Made by a program: the position numbers and the translations under genes
Assembly: GCA_013416795.1 (NCBI GenBank)
Contig: RQSC01000523.1
Coordinates: 108,018-128,004 of the forward strand
Source: Prasinococcaceae sp. CCMP 1430
Taxonomy: Eukaryota; Prasinodermophyta; Palmophyllophyceae; Prasinococcales; Prasinococcaceae
Direction of reading: 5' to 3'
Length of the DNA: 19,987 nucleotides
Shown here: positions 9,293 to 16,687 of the stretch, piece after piece
How positions within the stretch are numbered: the first letter of the stretch is position 1
Layout of the letters: each line of letters opens with the position of its first letter
Notes under the pieces: model-generated
The model's input: the letters and a program-made list of their open reading frames with translations, nothing else
Databases searched by the model: none
What the model was told of the DNA's origin: nothing

Positions 9293-9757
9293 TCATAGCA
9301 TGGCGGGCGTCGCATTCGTGGTAGCTCGCGCTCGGCTGCCCCCCTGCGCTCGCCGCTTGGCTGGTGTCGCCCCCGCCTCGGCGCGGCGCAGCATCTCCGC
9401 GACGGCGCGGTTGCCACGGCGGTCCGCCCATCCTGCGGGTGTCATGGCCAGGTCGTGGGGTACGTCCGGCTGACGCAGCCTGCTGCACTCGCGAGCGTCC
9501 GCGCCCGCGCGCAGCAGCAGAGCGGTCATGGTCTCGTTGCCGCGGTAGGCGGCCTCTGCGAGCGGAGTCGCGCCGCACTCTGAGTCGCGCGTGCCAGGCG
9601 CCGCGCCCCACCTGCGCACGAGTTCAGCGGCACACCGCGCGGCACCCACGCGCGCCGCGAGCGAGAGGGCGCAGAAAGGGACCGCCTCGCCGACGGCATT
9701 GATGTCGAAGGCGTCCTCACCGACGCGCTTGCGCCAGGATCGCAGGAGCTTGTTCAT
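9293..9757 (-). CDS. Small ankyrin-repeat protein
   Basis: ATG at 9757 to TGA at 9293 gives 154 aa. About three ankyrin repeats are visible: ALSLAARVGAARCAAELVRRWGA, then the clear repeat GATPLAEAAYRGNETMTALLLRAGADA, then a degenerate MTPAGWADRRGNRAVAEMLRRAEA, followed by a basic disordered tail. Ankyrin repeats mediate protein binding; no catalytic domain is present. The same frame stays open upstream of the ATG for at least 60 codons with protein-like sequence (for example LEALSAAADLHLGALLRTRTGLSGWARG), so a longer, spliced N-terminus is possible. Convergent with the oxidoreductase and head-to-head with the ATP-grasp fragment. Confidence 0.7.
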   Translation of the reverse strand: MNKLLRSWRKRVGEDAFDINAVGEAVPFCALSLAARVGAARCAAELVRRWGAAPGTRDSECGATPLAEAAYRGNETMTALLLRAGADARECSRLRQPDVPHDLAMTPAGWADRRGNRAVAEMLRRAEAGATPAKRRAQGGSRARATTNATPAML

Positions 9758-9898
9758 GGCACAGACATCGTTCGAGGCCACAGGCCCTCGCGCCCAGCCG
9801 GAGAGTCCAGTGCGCGTGCGAAGCAAAGCACCGAGGTGCAGGTCCGCCGCGGCAGACAGCGCTTCGAGCCGGCGCACCGCCGCGACCCCGACGAGTGA

Positions 9899-10687
9899 CG
9901 CGGGCGATCTCCTCGGGGCGCGCGGCACAGCGCCGCGCAGGCCGAGCGCTTCGGCGGCGGCGCGTGCGTGCTCAAGCCGGCCGCGGGGACGCGCTGCGAA
10001 GGCGTGACGCGCGTCACGCCCTCCGAGTGGGACCTGGGGTGCGCGGCGCGCGCGCGCGCGCTGCTCGCAGAGGGAGACGTGCTCGCGCAGCCGCTCCTGC
10101 CGCCCGTGCGCGTCGGTGGGTCGACGTGGGGGGAGGTCAACGTCGTGGTCGCGGACGGCGAGGTCGTGCACGCCGTGCACAAGCATCCCGCGCGCTGGGG
10201 CTGGCACGCCGCCGGGTGCCCGTGCGCGGAGCTCGCGCCAGGCGACGAGGAGCTCGCGCGCATGGAGTGCACGTGCGGCGGTGTGGCGGCCGCCGTCGCG
10301 ACGGCGACGGCGGGCGGACAGATGCCAGAGCCGCTCAACGCCCCCGCGGGCTGCGACGTGGTGCCGCTGCGCCTCCCGCTGCCGCATCCACTGCAGCGCG
10401 CGGCCGAGGCTGCTGCCGCCGCGCTCGCGGGACCGTGTGGCGATGTGCGTGGCGGGTGCGCCCGCGATGACGGCGCGGAGCAGGAGCACGAGCGCGCAGC
10501 CAGGAGCTCGCCCTGCCTGTGCCGCGTGGACTTCCTGCCGAGCGTTGAAGCGGGCGTGCTGCGGTGGCTCGTCTCTGAGATCGAGGGCCAGTGGGCTGAG
10601 TACTTCCTGCGCGCGGCGCCCGCGCGTGGGGCCGCCGTCGCTGCCGCGCTCGCGCGGCGCTGCAGCGCAGGAGCGGGGGCGGCCTGA
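9899..10687 (+). CDS. ATP-grasp enzyme, C-terminal part only (glutathione-synthetase-like ATP-grasp)
   Basis: The open frame runs from 9899 (after TGA 9896-9898) to TGA 10685-10687. Conserved sequence starts near 9968 with VLKPAAGT, the strand carrying the second ATP-binding Lys. It continues with DVLAQPLLPP, GEVNVVVADGEVVHAVHKHPA, then CRVDFLP and SEIEGQWAEYFL, which match the C-terminal ATP-grasp subdomain, including the RVD and E-x-E metal-site region of small-molecule ligases. The pre-ATP-grasp domain and first half of the fold are absent, and the first in-frame ATG (10262) lies inside the domain. I find no matching N-terminal exons on the plus strand back to 9151. Possible acceptors precede the domain (CACAG at 9926-9930, GCGCAG at 9935-9940). 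It could be a truncated copy, a mis-assembled gene, or the last exon of a gene with a distant 5' part. Substrate unknown. Confidence 0.6.
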   Translation, partial: RGRSPRGARHSAAQAERFGGGACVLKPAAGTRCEGVTRVTPSEWDLGCAARARALLAEGDVLAQPLLPPVRVGGSTWGEVNVVVADGEVVHAVHKHPARWGWHAAGCPCAELAPGDEELARMECTCGGVAAAVATATAGGQMPEPLNAPAGCDVVPLRLPLPHPLQRAAEAAAAALAGPCGDVRGGCARDDGAEQEHERAARSSPCLCRVDFLPSVEAGVLRWLVSEIEGQWAEYFLRAAPARGAAVAAALARRCSAGAGAA

Positions 10688-10705
10688 ATGATATGGTGCA
10701 TAGTA

Positions 10706-10710
10706 TGTAA
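10706..10710 (+). promoter_or_regulatory. TGTAA poly(A) signal candidate
   Basis: TGTAA lies 19 nt beyond the ATP-grasp stop codon, in the 74-nt convergent spacer 10688-10761. TGTAA is the established poly(A) signal of chlorophyte algae. A 5-mer occurs often by chance, so this is suggestive only. Confidence 0.4.
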
Positions 10711-10761
10711 CAGTAGCTTGCATGAATGCCGCCGTGCTGCCATGCCAGCCGCGGGGGCCGC

Positions 10762-12048
10762 TCACCTCGAGCGCCGCGGCGGTGGCGGCTCGAAGGTGAC
10801 GGGCGGGCCGCCATACGGTCGCGCGGGCGCGGACATGGCGCGCAGCGTCGGGTGCAGGGCAGGGGTTCCGACGAAGGCGTTCGGCAGCGGGTGCGCGCGG
10901 AGGGGTCCCGACGCCGGCCGCCCCTTGCCGTTGTACACGTGGTGTCCGTGCGCGAACGCGTGCGCGCCATGCTTGGCATAGTGACTCTTCGGCTTCGGAC
11001 GCGGCGGTGACTCCTCACAGTTGTAGGCATGCCCGATGCCGAGATCTCCGGCGATGCGCCGCACGCCCTCGCGTACAATTTTGGCGTGGGGGTCGAGATC
11101 GGGCGGAAGCTGCGGCACCGAGTACGGCCTCGTCTCGCCCTTGCCGCCGCGCTTGCGCCTGTCTGCCTGCAGGCGAAAGGCGGCGCGGCACAGAAGAAAG
11201 CGCATGATGAGCCTGAAAGCATGCGGATCGGCGGCGAAGCGCGCCCAGACGCCCGTCATGCCGTTCCTCGCATTCTTCTGTAGGACTTTCTCCCAGCTGT
11301 CGAAGATGCGCTCCATGGTGACGCTCGCCGCGGCGCACTGCTGCGCGCTCGGTGCGCGAGCGCCAGCCAGCGCGACCATCGCGTGCAAGGGCCCCGACAG
11401 GAAAAGCGTGAAGAGCCCGCCGCGGTTGTCGGGGTGATCGCCCTCGCTGCCCCACTGCCTGTTTGCCAGCCCGGCGGGCGACACGAGCACGCCCACGGGC
11501 CCCCCGCGCGCGACACCGCCGAGCGCCGCGAAGCCCTGAACGCGATCCGAGTCAACCACCACCAGCATGGGCTTGCGCGTGAAGGGGAGCAGGTCCGAGG
11601 GGAAGAGCTGCCTACTCTCGTCCTTGGACAGCCCGACGCCCGCGTGCTGGTACGCGCGCGCGCCGGCGTCCTTCTGCTGCCCGCCCGCGTCCTCGGACCC
11701 GTCGCCGCTTTCGCAGAGCGCGCCGTCGTCGCCCGGGAGCAGGCGCTCGGGGGGGCGCTCGGGCCGCGGCAGTCCCGGCGCGCTGACGTAAAAGATGAGC
11801 GCCGACTCCGGCGGCAGCTCGTCGACGGCGCTGGAAAGCACCTGCAGCAGCTGCGTGGCGCGCGGGCAGAACATCAAGTACTTGGCCGGGTTGATCAGCG
11901 CGAGCCCCTGGCGGGCTGGGCGCGCACCGTGGTCCGCGCCGCCCGGGGCACGCGCGTCGGCCGCGCCGCCCACCTCCACGGGGGCGCGGCGCGCGGCGCG
12001 CGCGGCGCGCGCGGCGAGTGCCGTGCTCGGGAGGCGCTGCTGCTGCAA
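10762..12048 (-). CDS. SCAI: SCAI homologue, C-terminal portion (5' end unresolved)
   Basis: SCAI (suppressor of cancer cell invasion) is a conserved eukaryotic nuclear protein: in animals a transcriptional cofactor and DNA-repair factor, with plant homologues of unclear role. Matching blocks in order are INPAKYLMFCPRATQLLQVL, DELPPESALIFYVSAPG, LFPSDLLPFTRKPMLVVVDSD, GGLFTLFLSGPLHAMVAL, FAADPHAFRLIMRFLLCRAAFRL and YSVPQLPPDLDP, then a lineage-specific His/Pro-rich tail. The N-terminal half of SCAI, several hundred residues in animals, is not found upstream. The frame opens at 12054, has no ATG before the conserved block, and starts with low-complexity ARAARAARRAP from a GCGCGCGGC repeat (about 11985-12015). 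An acceptor-like CCCGCCAG just before GGGCTCGCGCTGATC (near 11913) suggests an upstream intron. It lies 21 nt downstream of the coiled-coil gene on the same strand, so a joint transcript is possible. Confidence 0.75.
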   Translation of the reverse strand: MQQQRLPSTALAARAARAARRAPVEVGGAADARAPGGADHGARPARQGLALINPAKYLMFCPRATQLLQVLSSAVDELPPESALIFYVSAPGLPRPERPPERLLPGDDGALCESGDGSEDAGGQQKDAGARAYQHAGVGLSKDESRQLFPSDLLPFTRKPMLVVVDSDRVQGFAALGGVARGGPVGVLVSPAGLANRQWGSEGDHPDNRGGLFTLFLSGPLHAMVALAGARAPSAQQCAAASVTMERIFDSWEKVLQKNARNGMTGVWARFAADPHAFRLIMRFLLCRAAFRLQADRRKRGGKGETRPYSVPQLPPDLDPHAKIVREGVRRIAGDLGIGHAYNCEESPPRPKPKSHYAKHGAHAFAHGHHVYNGKGRPASGPLRAHPLPNAFVGTPALHPTLRAMSAPARPYGGPPVTFEPPPPRRSR

Positions 12049-12069
12049 TTCTGGTCATCATCAAGGGAT

Positions 12070-13649
12070 TTACGAGGGCTCGCCCTGTGCGTCGTAGACG
12101 CGCGCCCGAAGCGGCACGCTCGCTGCGAGCGTCGCGACCGCCCGCGCTCGCCAGACGTCCTCCGGCTCACACTGGGGCGCGGGAGATGCGCTCGCTTCGG
12201 CCGTCGCTGCTGTCGCCGCCGCTGCCGCCGCGCGGCGAACGAGAGCGAGCAGCGCCTCGCCGTTGGCCTCGCGCGCCGCGAGCAGCTCCGCCAGGTGCTC
12301 CTGCCTCTCCTCCTCGTCGCGGCCTTCCTCCCGCTCCTGCGCCTTGGAAGTCGCGCTCGGACTTGAGGGCGCCGAACGCCCGCCGCGAGTGCTGCCGTCG
12401 TCGAGCTCTGCGCTACCACCGTCCGCCTGGCGGGCCAGCGCGAGCGCAGCCCTGCCGGCCTCGAGCTGTGCACGCGCCTGGGCGTGCGCCACGCTGGGCA
12501 CAGCCTCGCAGCCTCTGCTCGCGCGGCTTGCTTCGAGCGCAGCCTCGCGCGCCTCCCATCGCTCGCGACCCTCACGGATGCACTCGGCGACGATCGTTGC
12601 ACCGCTGGGGAGGGGCGCCGCCTGCGCGCGGCGCCTCTCCTCCGCGGCTGCGCGCACAGCGAGCGCCAAGCGGCGCCGGCCTTGTGCCTGCGCGTGCTCC
12701 TTCCTCCGCACGGCGACCTTGTCCGACACAGAGAGGCGCGACGCCAAGTATTGTGTCAGCGAGTGTGGACGTGTTGCCATGCGGCATTTGGCATGCGTGG
12801 GCACGTGGTAGCTTGCGCGAGAAGGAATGGCCGCGCGCGCGGTTCTACACTCACCTCCTGCGCGTACTTGCGCAGCTCAGCGTCCATCTTCCGTGCCTCC
12901 GCCGCTTGCTTCGCGGACGCCGCAACGCACTGCAAGCGCGCGACGAGCGTCGGCGGTGCGCACACGACGCGAGAGGGTGCGCGCGGGTCGCGGCAAGAAC
13001 GGCGCTTGAGCACCTGTGCGAGCGTGTTCCGCGCATGCGGCGAGGTCGGCGGGGCGCGCGATGCGTACGCCTGTCGCTGAGGGGCGGGGGTGCGCAGCAG
13101 CCGGCACAGAGCCGCCGTGCCCTCTTGGGCCGCGCCCTCCGCGCCCCCGCTCTCCAAGTCCGAGTCGCTGCTGTAAATCGAGGACGCCCTCTCTCGCGCG
13201 CCGCTCAGCCCTCCGGCTCCCATCTCACGCGGCGATGGCGACGACGAGCGCGTGCGCGGGGGCGCGCCCGGCGAGCGTCGCGCAGGATAGCCGCTGCTGC
13301 GGGTGCTCGGTGGCGCGCTCGCAACGTCAGAGTCCGTCTCGAAGCTCTCGCTGGAGTCAGAAAGCACAAAGGATGCGTCCTCGTCGTGGGTGGCGGCAGC
13401 GTTGGCCTCCGCTCGGCTCACTCGAGCGTGCGCCTGCGGCAGGCGGGCGGTCTGCGCGCGCGCTCGCGGCGGCTGCTGCAGCGGCAGAGGCGGCAGTGCG
13501 CGCCGCGGCTGCGGCTCGTTGCGGGGCGTGGCGCCACCGGAGCGCACGCCGCCGTCCGGCTCGATCTCGAAGCTGCCGACCGTGTCCGCGTACGACGACT
13601 CGCTGCCGGAGCTACCATCGGTGTCGATTTCGCTCGCGGGCGCCGACAT
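12070..13649 (-). CDS. Coiled-coil protein with acidic Ser/Phe-rich N-terminus (2 exons), function unknown
   Basis: Exon 1 is 13649-12855 (265 codons) and exon 2 is 12717-12070 (216 codons including TAA), giving a 480-aa product. The N-terminus is disordered and acidic with three similar motifs: SSYADTVGSFEIE, SFVLSDSSESFETDSD and SSIYSSDSDLES. A Ser/Pro/Arg-rich stretch follows. From about residue 225 a long charged helical region runs across the splice junction: KQAAEARKMDAELRKYAQE, then VAVRRKEHAQAQGRRRLALA, then REGRERWEAREAALEASR, and later EREEGRDEEERQEHLAELLAA. This looks like a coiled coil. I do not recognise the family; such acidic S/Y/F-D-E motifs plus coiled coils occur in cytoskeletal and centrosomal proteins, but that is only analogy. 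ATG 13649 is the first in frame downstream of the low-complexity leader. Divergent from the ARID gene. Confidence 0.65.
12718..12854 (-). other. Intron of the coiled-coil gene (137 nt)
   Basis: On the minus strand the donor is GCGCAGGAG|GTGAGTGT (strong consensus). The best frame-preserving acceptor is TGTGTCGGACAAG|GTCGCC, preceded by a CTGAC branch-like site and CCTCTCTGTG. Splicing joins two helical segments in phase 0. The donor is convincing; the acceptor is the less certain end. Confidence 0.65.
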
Positions 13650-14472
13650 AGCGCAATTGCGTGCGCGCGAGCGAGGGAGAGTCAACCGCGGGCGCCCGCC
13701 CGCGCCCGCGCCAACAACGCCCGCGACCCCTCCCCCCCTTCTTCCCCACGCCGCCCCGCTCGCGCCCGCCTCGCGCAGCGCCGAAGCCAATCGCGGCCCT
13801 GACTGTCGAAATCTCGCTCCCAAACCCTTCGCCGCGCCACCCCGCCCCCACCCCTTCACCCCCCTCGCGCACGCTGTGGCGGGCGGCGGCGGCGGCGATG
13901 GCGCTCGCTCGCTCCCTCGCTCTCGCGCGGTCGTCGCGCGGGGGAACCGACCCCGCAAACCGCCGGTCGAAATGCGCAAAAATGCGCACAACGCGCGCCC
14001 ATCCGCAATACGAATCACCATAGGTGCCTCCCAACAACACGAGCAAAAAACGCTCCCCAAATTTGCCAAGGCGTCGTTTGTGTTTGTTGTTTGCCGAATT
14101 CCGATCACTGACGTCGATCGCTGACGCCTAACGGCCGCATAGGAAGGGAGTGGGGCGCGCGGCGAAAACCTCGATACCAGTTTTTTGGGGGTTGGTTGGA
14201 GTTCGAGCCCGCGCGGGTGGTGCGGCGCGCAGGAGACAGCTGCCCGCGAGCTAGGGCTGGTGTGCCACACGCCGCGCGCGGGGAGGCGTGTGGGGGGGGA
14301 GGAGGAGGCGGTCGGGGGGCTTGCGAGGACGCGGTCGCGGTGCCGCCGCGTGGGGGCCGCGCGGGGTGACCCCCCCCACACACACACCACACACACAAGT
14401 GCGTGCGGCGCACGTTGTGGCGGCGGCGGCGGCGCGGGGCTCTCTCGCGCCCGGGCCGCAGCGGCGCGCGCG
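13650..14472. other. Divergent intergenic region
   Basis: 823 bp between the coiled-coil gene (-) and the ARID gene (+). No conserved coding is seen. It contains C-rich runs (13727-13740), an AT-richer stretch (about 14035-14105), two TGACG motifs in ACTGACGTCGATCGCTGACG (from 14106; the first is within the CRE-like palindrome TGACGTC), a T6G5 run near 14181, and a CA repeat at 14377-14397. Probably holds both promoters. Confidence 0.6.
14377..14397. repeat. (CA)n microsatellite
   Basis: CACACACACACCACACACACA, preceded by a run of C, about 75 bp upstream of the ARID gene ATG; likely 5' leader or promoter. Confidence 0.85.
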
Positions 14473-16614
14473 ATGGACGGCGGCGGCAGCGCCGTGCCCT
14501 CGGCGTCAGATGCCCGGAACGGCGCGCCCGCCGGCGCGGAAGGGCACGCGCCGGGATCGCATGCGCCGCCACCAACGGAGCTCGGACACATCCCTGGCGC
14601 CCAGCCAGATGACGCGACGCGCTTCGTGTCGTCGCTCAAGGCCTTCCTGCTCGAGACGCAGGGCGTGATTCTCTTCGGCACAGCCGGCTGGGAGCAGCCC
14701 TGCGTCGGCCCAGCGAGGGACGTGCTCAGCCTCACGCAGCTCTACCGGTTCGTCGCGCTGCGCGGCGGCGCTGGCGCGGCCGCACAGGCCACCTTCGATT
14801 GGCGGAGCATTGCGGCGCAACTCAACTTCCCGCCAGAGGCGGCACCGGCCATCAAGCTCACCTACACGCAATTCCTGTCGGCGTACATGAGGCGCTACCT
14901 CGCGCCTCTGCACATGGTAGCCGCGCCGGGCGCCGCCGGCCGTGCGCCCGGTGCCGCAGCTCCGAAGCGTGAGAGGAGCCAGGTCACGGGGAAGCGATCG
15001 TCGGCGACGGCCGGCCTGCCCGCCGTGCGCGTGCCAGACGGCGCTGCCGGGCCGAAAATGGAGAGTGGCGCCGCCGGTAACTCCAACAACGGGACGAAGG
15101 AGCCGCCGACCGAGCTCGAGCTCGCGAAGATGCGCAAGCTCCTCGGGGATATGACGCCTTCGCTCGACCCATCGATTTACGCGTCGGCGGACGTCGAAAC
15201 CGCGCAGGGGGGCATGGGCCTGCTGCAGTCGCTCGTGTGCGGCGTTGCTGCGGAGCGCGCGTGGGCGCTCAACGCACTCATGGCGGCGTCGAGCGCCAGG
15301 GAGGCCGGGCTCGCGCCGGAGCGCATGCCCTTGCTGCTTCGGGGGCTCGTGTCCGTGCTGAAGGCATGGCTTTCGAGGACTCACCCGTCGATGCCCCTCA
15401 AACTGCCGCGATGGCTGGTGGAGGGACTGCCAGAGCACTGCCCTCGACCCAAGCACGTGGACGAGGCTCTCGCAAACATCGCCGGTGCGCCAGACGAGAT
15501 CCTCGGGGAGCTTCGCAATTCGCGGCTGCTCGGCGATCCCTCGTTCTGGCCGGAGGCGTGCCATGCGCTCGCCGATGACCCTGACGGCCTGACGTCAGCG
15601 AGGCACGCCGCCGCCGCGGCCGTCATCCTCTCAAACTGTGCTCTGAGCAAGGAGGGCGCGACGTGCATGGTCAAGGATATCCAGACGCTGTCGCATTTAG
15701 CCGCCTGCGTCGAGGTTGCGCGCTGGCGGTGCAGTGCGCCCGGCAGCACAGGCAGAGGGGCCGACGGCGGCGGCACCACCACAGGGGTGCCTGTGCCCGA
15801 GGAGGAGGACATATTCAGCGCGTGCGCGACGGCGCTTTGCAGGCTTGGGGGGCTGATTGATCTCGGCAGGCCAGACATGCTGCGCTGTGTGTCTGAGTCG
15901 GCAGACGCCATCAAGGAGGGCGTTGCGATCTCTTCGCGCGTCCTCGATGTGATGGTTCGGCAGTGTCTGGACGCCAGCGCTCCGCCGTCCTTGCAGGCGC
16001 AGGCGCTGCGCGCGCTCGCGCGGACGGCCACGCCCGACATGATCGACAGGGAGGCCGAGCTGGAGGTGGAGGCGGAGCCCCCCATTGATCGACACGCGAC
16101 TGGCGCGGCAGCAGCGTCAAAGGTGGCCGCTGAGGCCAGGCGGGCGGCCGCGCACGCGCTGAATCCTGGCATGGACGAGCCACTGGCGCGCATGTGCCAG
16201 AACAACAGCGAGGTCATGGTGACTCTCGCGCCGAGCTTGGTCAGTCGATCTGTCGAGCTTGCGCGATGGGCGCTCGCACAGCCAGGTGGCAGTGCTCAGG
16301 ACGCCGCAGACGTGATCAGCGGCGTCGCGCAACTGCTCCGCGCGCTGTGCGATGTCGGTCCCTCAGGTAGGAAGGCAGTGGCTGGCTGCGCTGCTGCCGT
16401 GCGTTGCCTCGCGCAGCTGCTCGCCTCGCCGTTGTCAAGCGCGTACGCACGCCTCGACGCGGCGCACGCGCTCGATCGCGTGGCGGCATCGGGCGCCGCT
16501 CTCGCGGCGCTGCGGGCTGTGGAAGACGAGCTCGCGCAGGCTGCGGCCTATGCCAGTCCCGCGCTGGCGCACCCGCTGGGGCGCGTGCTGATCGCCGTAG
16601 CACATCCTCACTAA
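14473..16614 (+). CDS. ARID/BRIGHT-domain protein, possible SWI/SNF subunit (BAF250/Swi1-like)
   Basis: A 713-aa single-exon protein from ATG 14473 (MDGGGSAVPS) to TAA 16612-16614; the frame is open further upstream but has no ATG there. The ARID domain is at residues about 51-145: FVSSLKAFLLETQ, PCVGPARDVLSLTQLYRFVALRGG, FDWRSIAAQLNF, LTYTQFLSAYMRRYLAPL. ARID binds DNA, and is found in the BAF250/ARID1 and Swi1 subunits of SWI/SNF chromatin remodellers. A basic, Gly/Ala-rich linker follows. From about residue 215 to the end there is a helical-repeat region with ALNALMAASSAREAGL, LPRWLVEGLPEHCPRP and AAAAVILSNCALSKEG, resembling the armadillo-like C-terminal region of BAF250. ARID is confident; the SWI/SNF assignment is inference from the ARID plus helical-repeat architecture. 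The C-terminus is convergent with the Amt-PP2C gene. Confidence 0.75.
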   Translation: MDGGGSAVPSASDARNGAPAGAEGHAPGSHAPPPTELGHIPGAQPDDATRFVSSLKAFLLETQGVILFGTAGWEQPCVGPARDVLSLTQLYRFVALRGGAGAAAQATFDWRSIAAQLNFPPEAAPAIKLTYTQFLSAYMRRYLAPLHMVAAPGAAGRAPGAAAPKRERSQVTGKRSSATAGLPAVRVPDGAAGPKMESGAAGNSNNGTKEPPTELELAKMRKLLGDMTPSLDPSIYASADVETAQGGMGLLQSLVCGVAAERAWALNALMAASSAREAGLAPERMPLLLRGLVSVLKAWLSRTHPSMPLKLPRWLVEGLPEHCPRPKHVDEALANIAGAPDEILGELRNSRLLGDPSFWPEACHALADDPDGLTSARHAAAAAVILSNCALSKEGATCMVKDIQTLSHLAACVEVARWRCSAPGSTGRGADGGGTTTGVPVPEEEDIFSACATALCRLGGLIDLGRPDMLRCVSESADAIKEGVAISSRVLDVMVRQCLDASAPPSLQAQALRALARTATPDMIDREAELEVEAEPPIDRHATGAAAASKVAAEARRAAAHALNPGMDEPLARMCQNNSEVMVTLAPSLVSRSVELARWALAQPGGSAQDAADVISGVAQLLRALCDVGPSGRKAVAGCAAAVRCLAQLLASPLSSAYARLDAAHALDRVAASGAALAALRAVEDELAQAAAYASPALAHPLGRVLIAVAHPH

Positions 16615-16628
16615 TGATTTGCGATTGG

Positions 16629-16638
16629 TGTAATTACA
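16629..16638. promoter_or_regulatory. Bidirectional TGTAA poly(A) signal palindrome
   Basis: TGTAATTACA is self-complementary, so TGTAA is read on both strands. It lies 15 nt past the ARID stop (+) and about 50 nt past the Amt-PP2C stop (-), within a 73-nt spacer. TGTAA is the chlorophyte poly(A) signal, so one element could serve both transcripts. Confidence 0.55.
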
Positions 16639-16687
16639 GTTGGTTGCGTTTGTTGCCCTACCCCACTCAGCTGATGCTGGGCGCGGG

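Noticed and set aside
10335-11222. Minus-strand ORF across the ATP-grasp 3' end, reachable by a donor-like AG|GTGAGC at the SCAI stop (10764-10767) and an acceptor ATTCAG (near 10687)
   Set aside because: The splice sites look good, but the resulting exon is Arg-rich, non-conserved and antisense to the conserved ATP-grasp C-terminus; the SCAI TGA is kept as the end.
12050-12075. A 23-nt intron (GTAAAT...ACCAG) joining the coiled-coil gene to SCAI
   Set aside because: Too short for the introns seen here (137-342 nt), and the join gives the wrong frame for SCAI.
12018-13802. Long plus-strand ORF (594 codons) opposite the coiled-coil gene
   Set aside because: Arg/Ala-rich antisense shadow of GC-rich coding sequence, no recognisable domain; the minus strand has consistent splice sites and helical protein.
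14185-14472. N-terminal extension of the ARID protein
   Set aside because: The frame is open but has no ATG and is low complexity; it overlaps the CA repeat and looks like leader or promoter.
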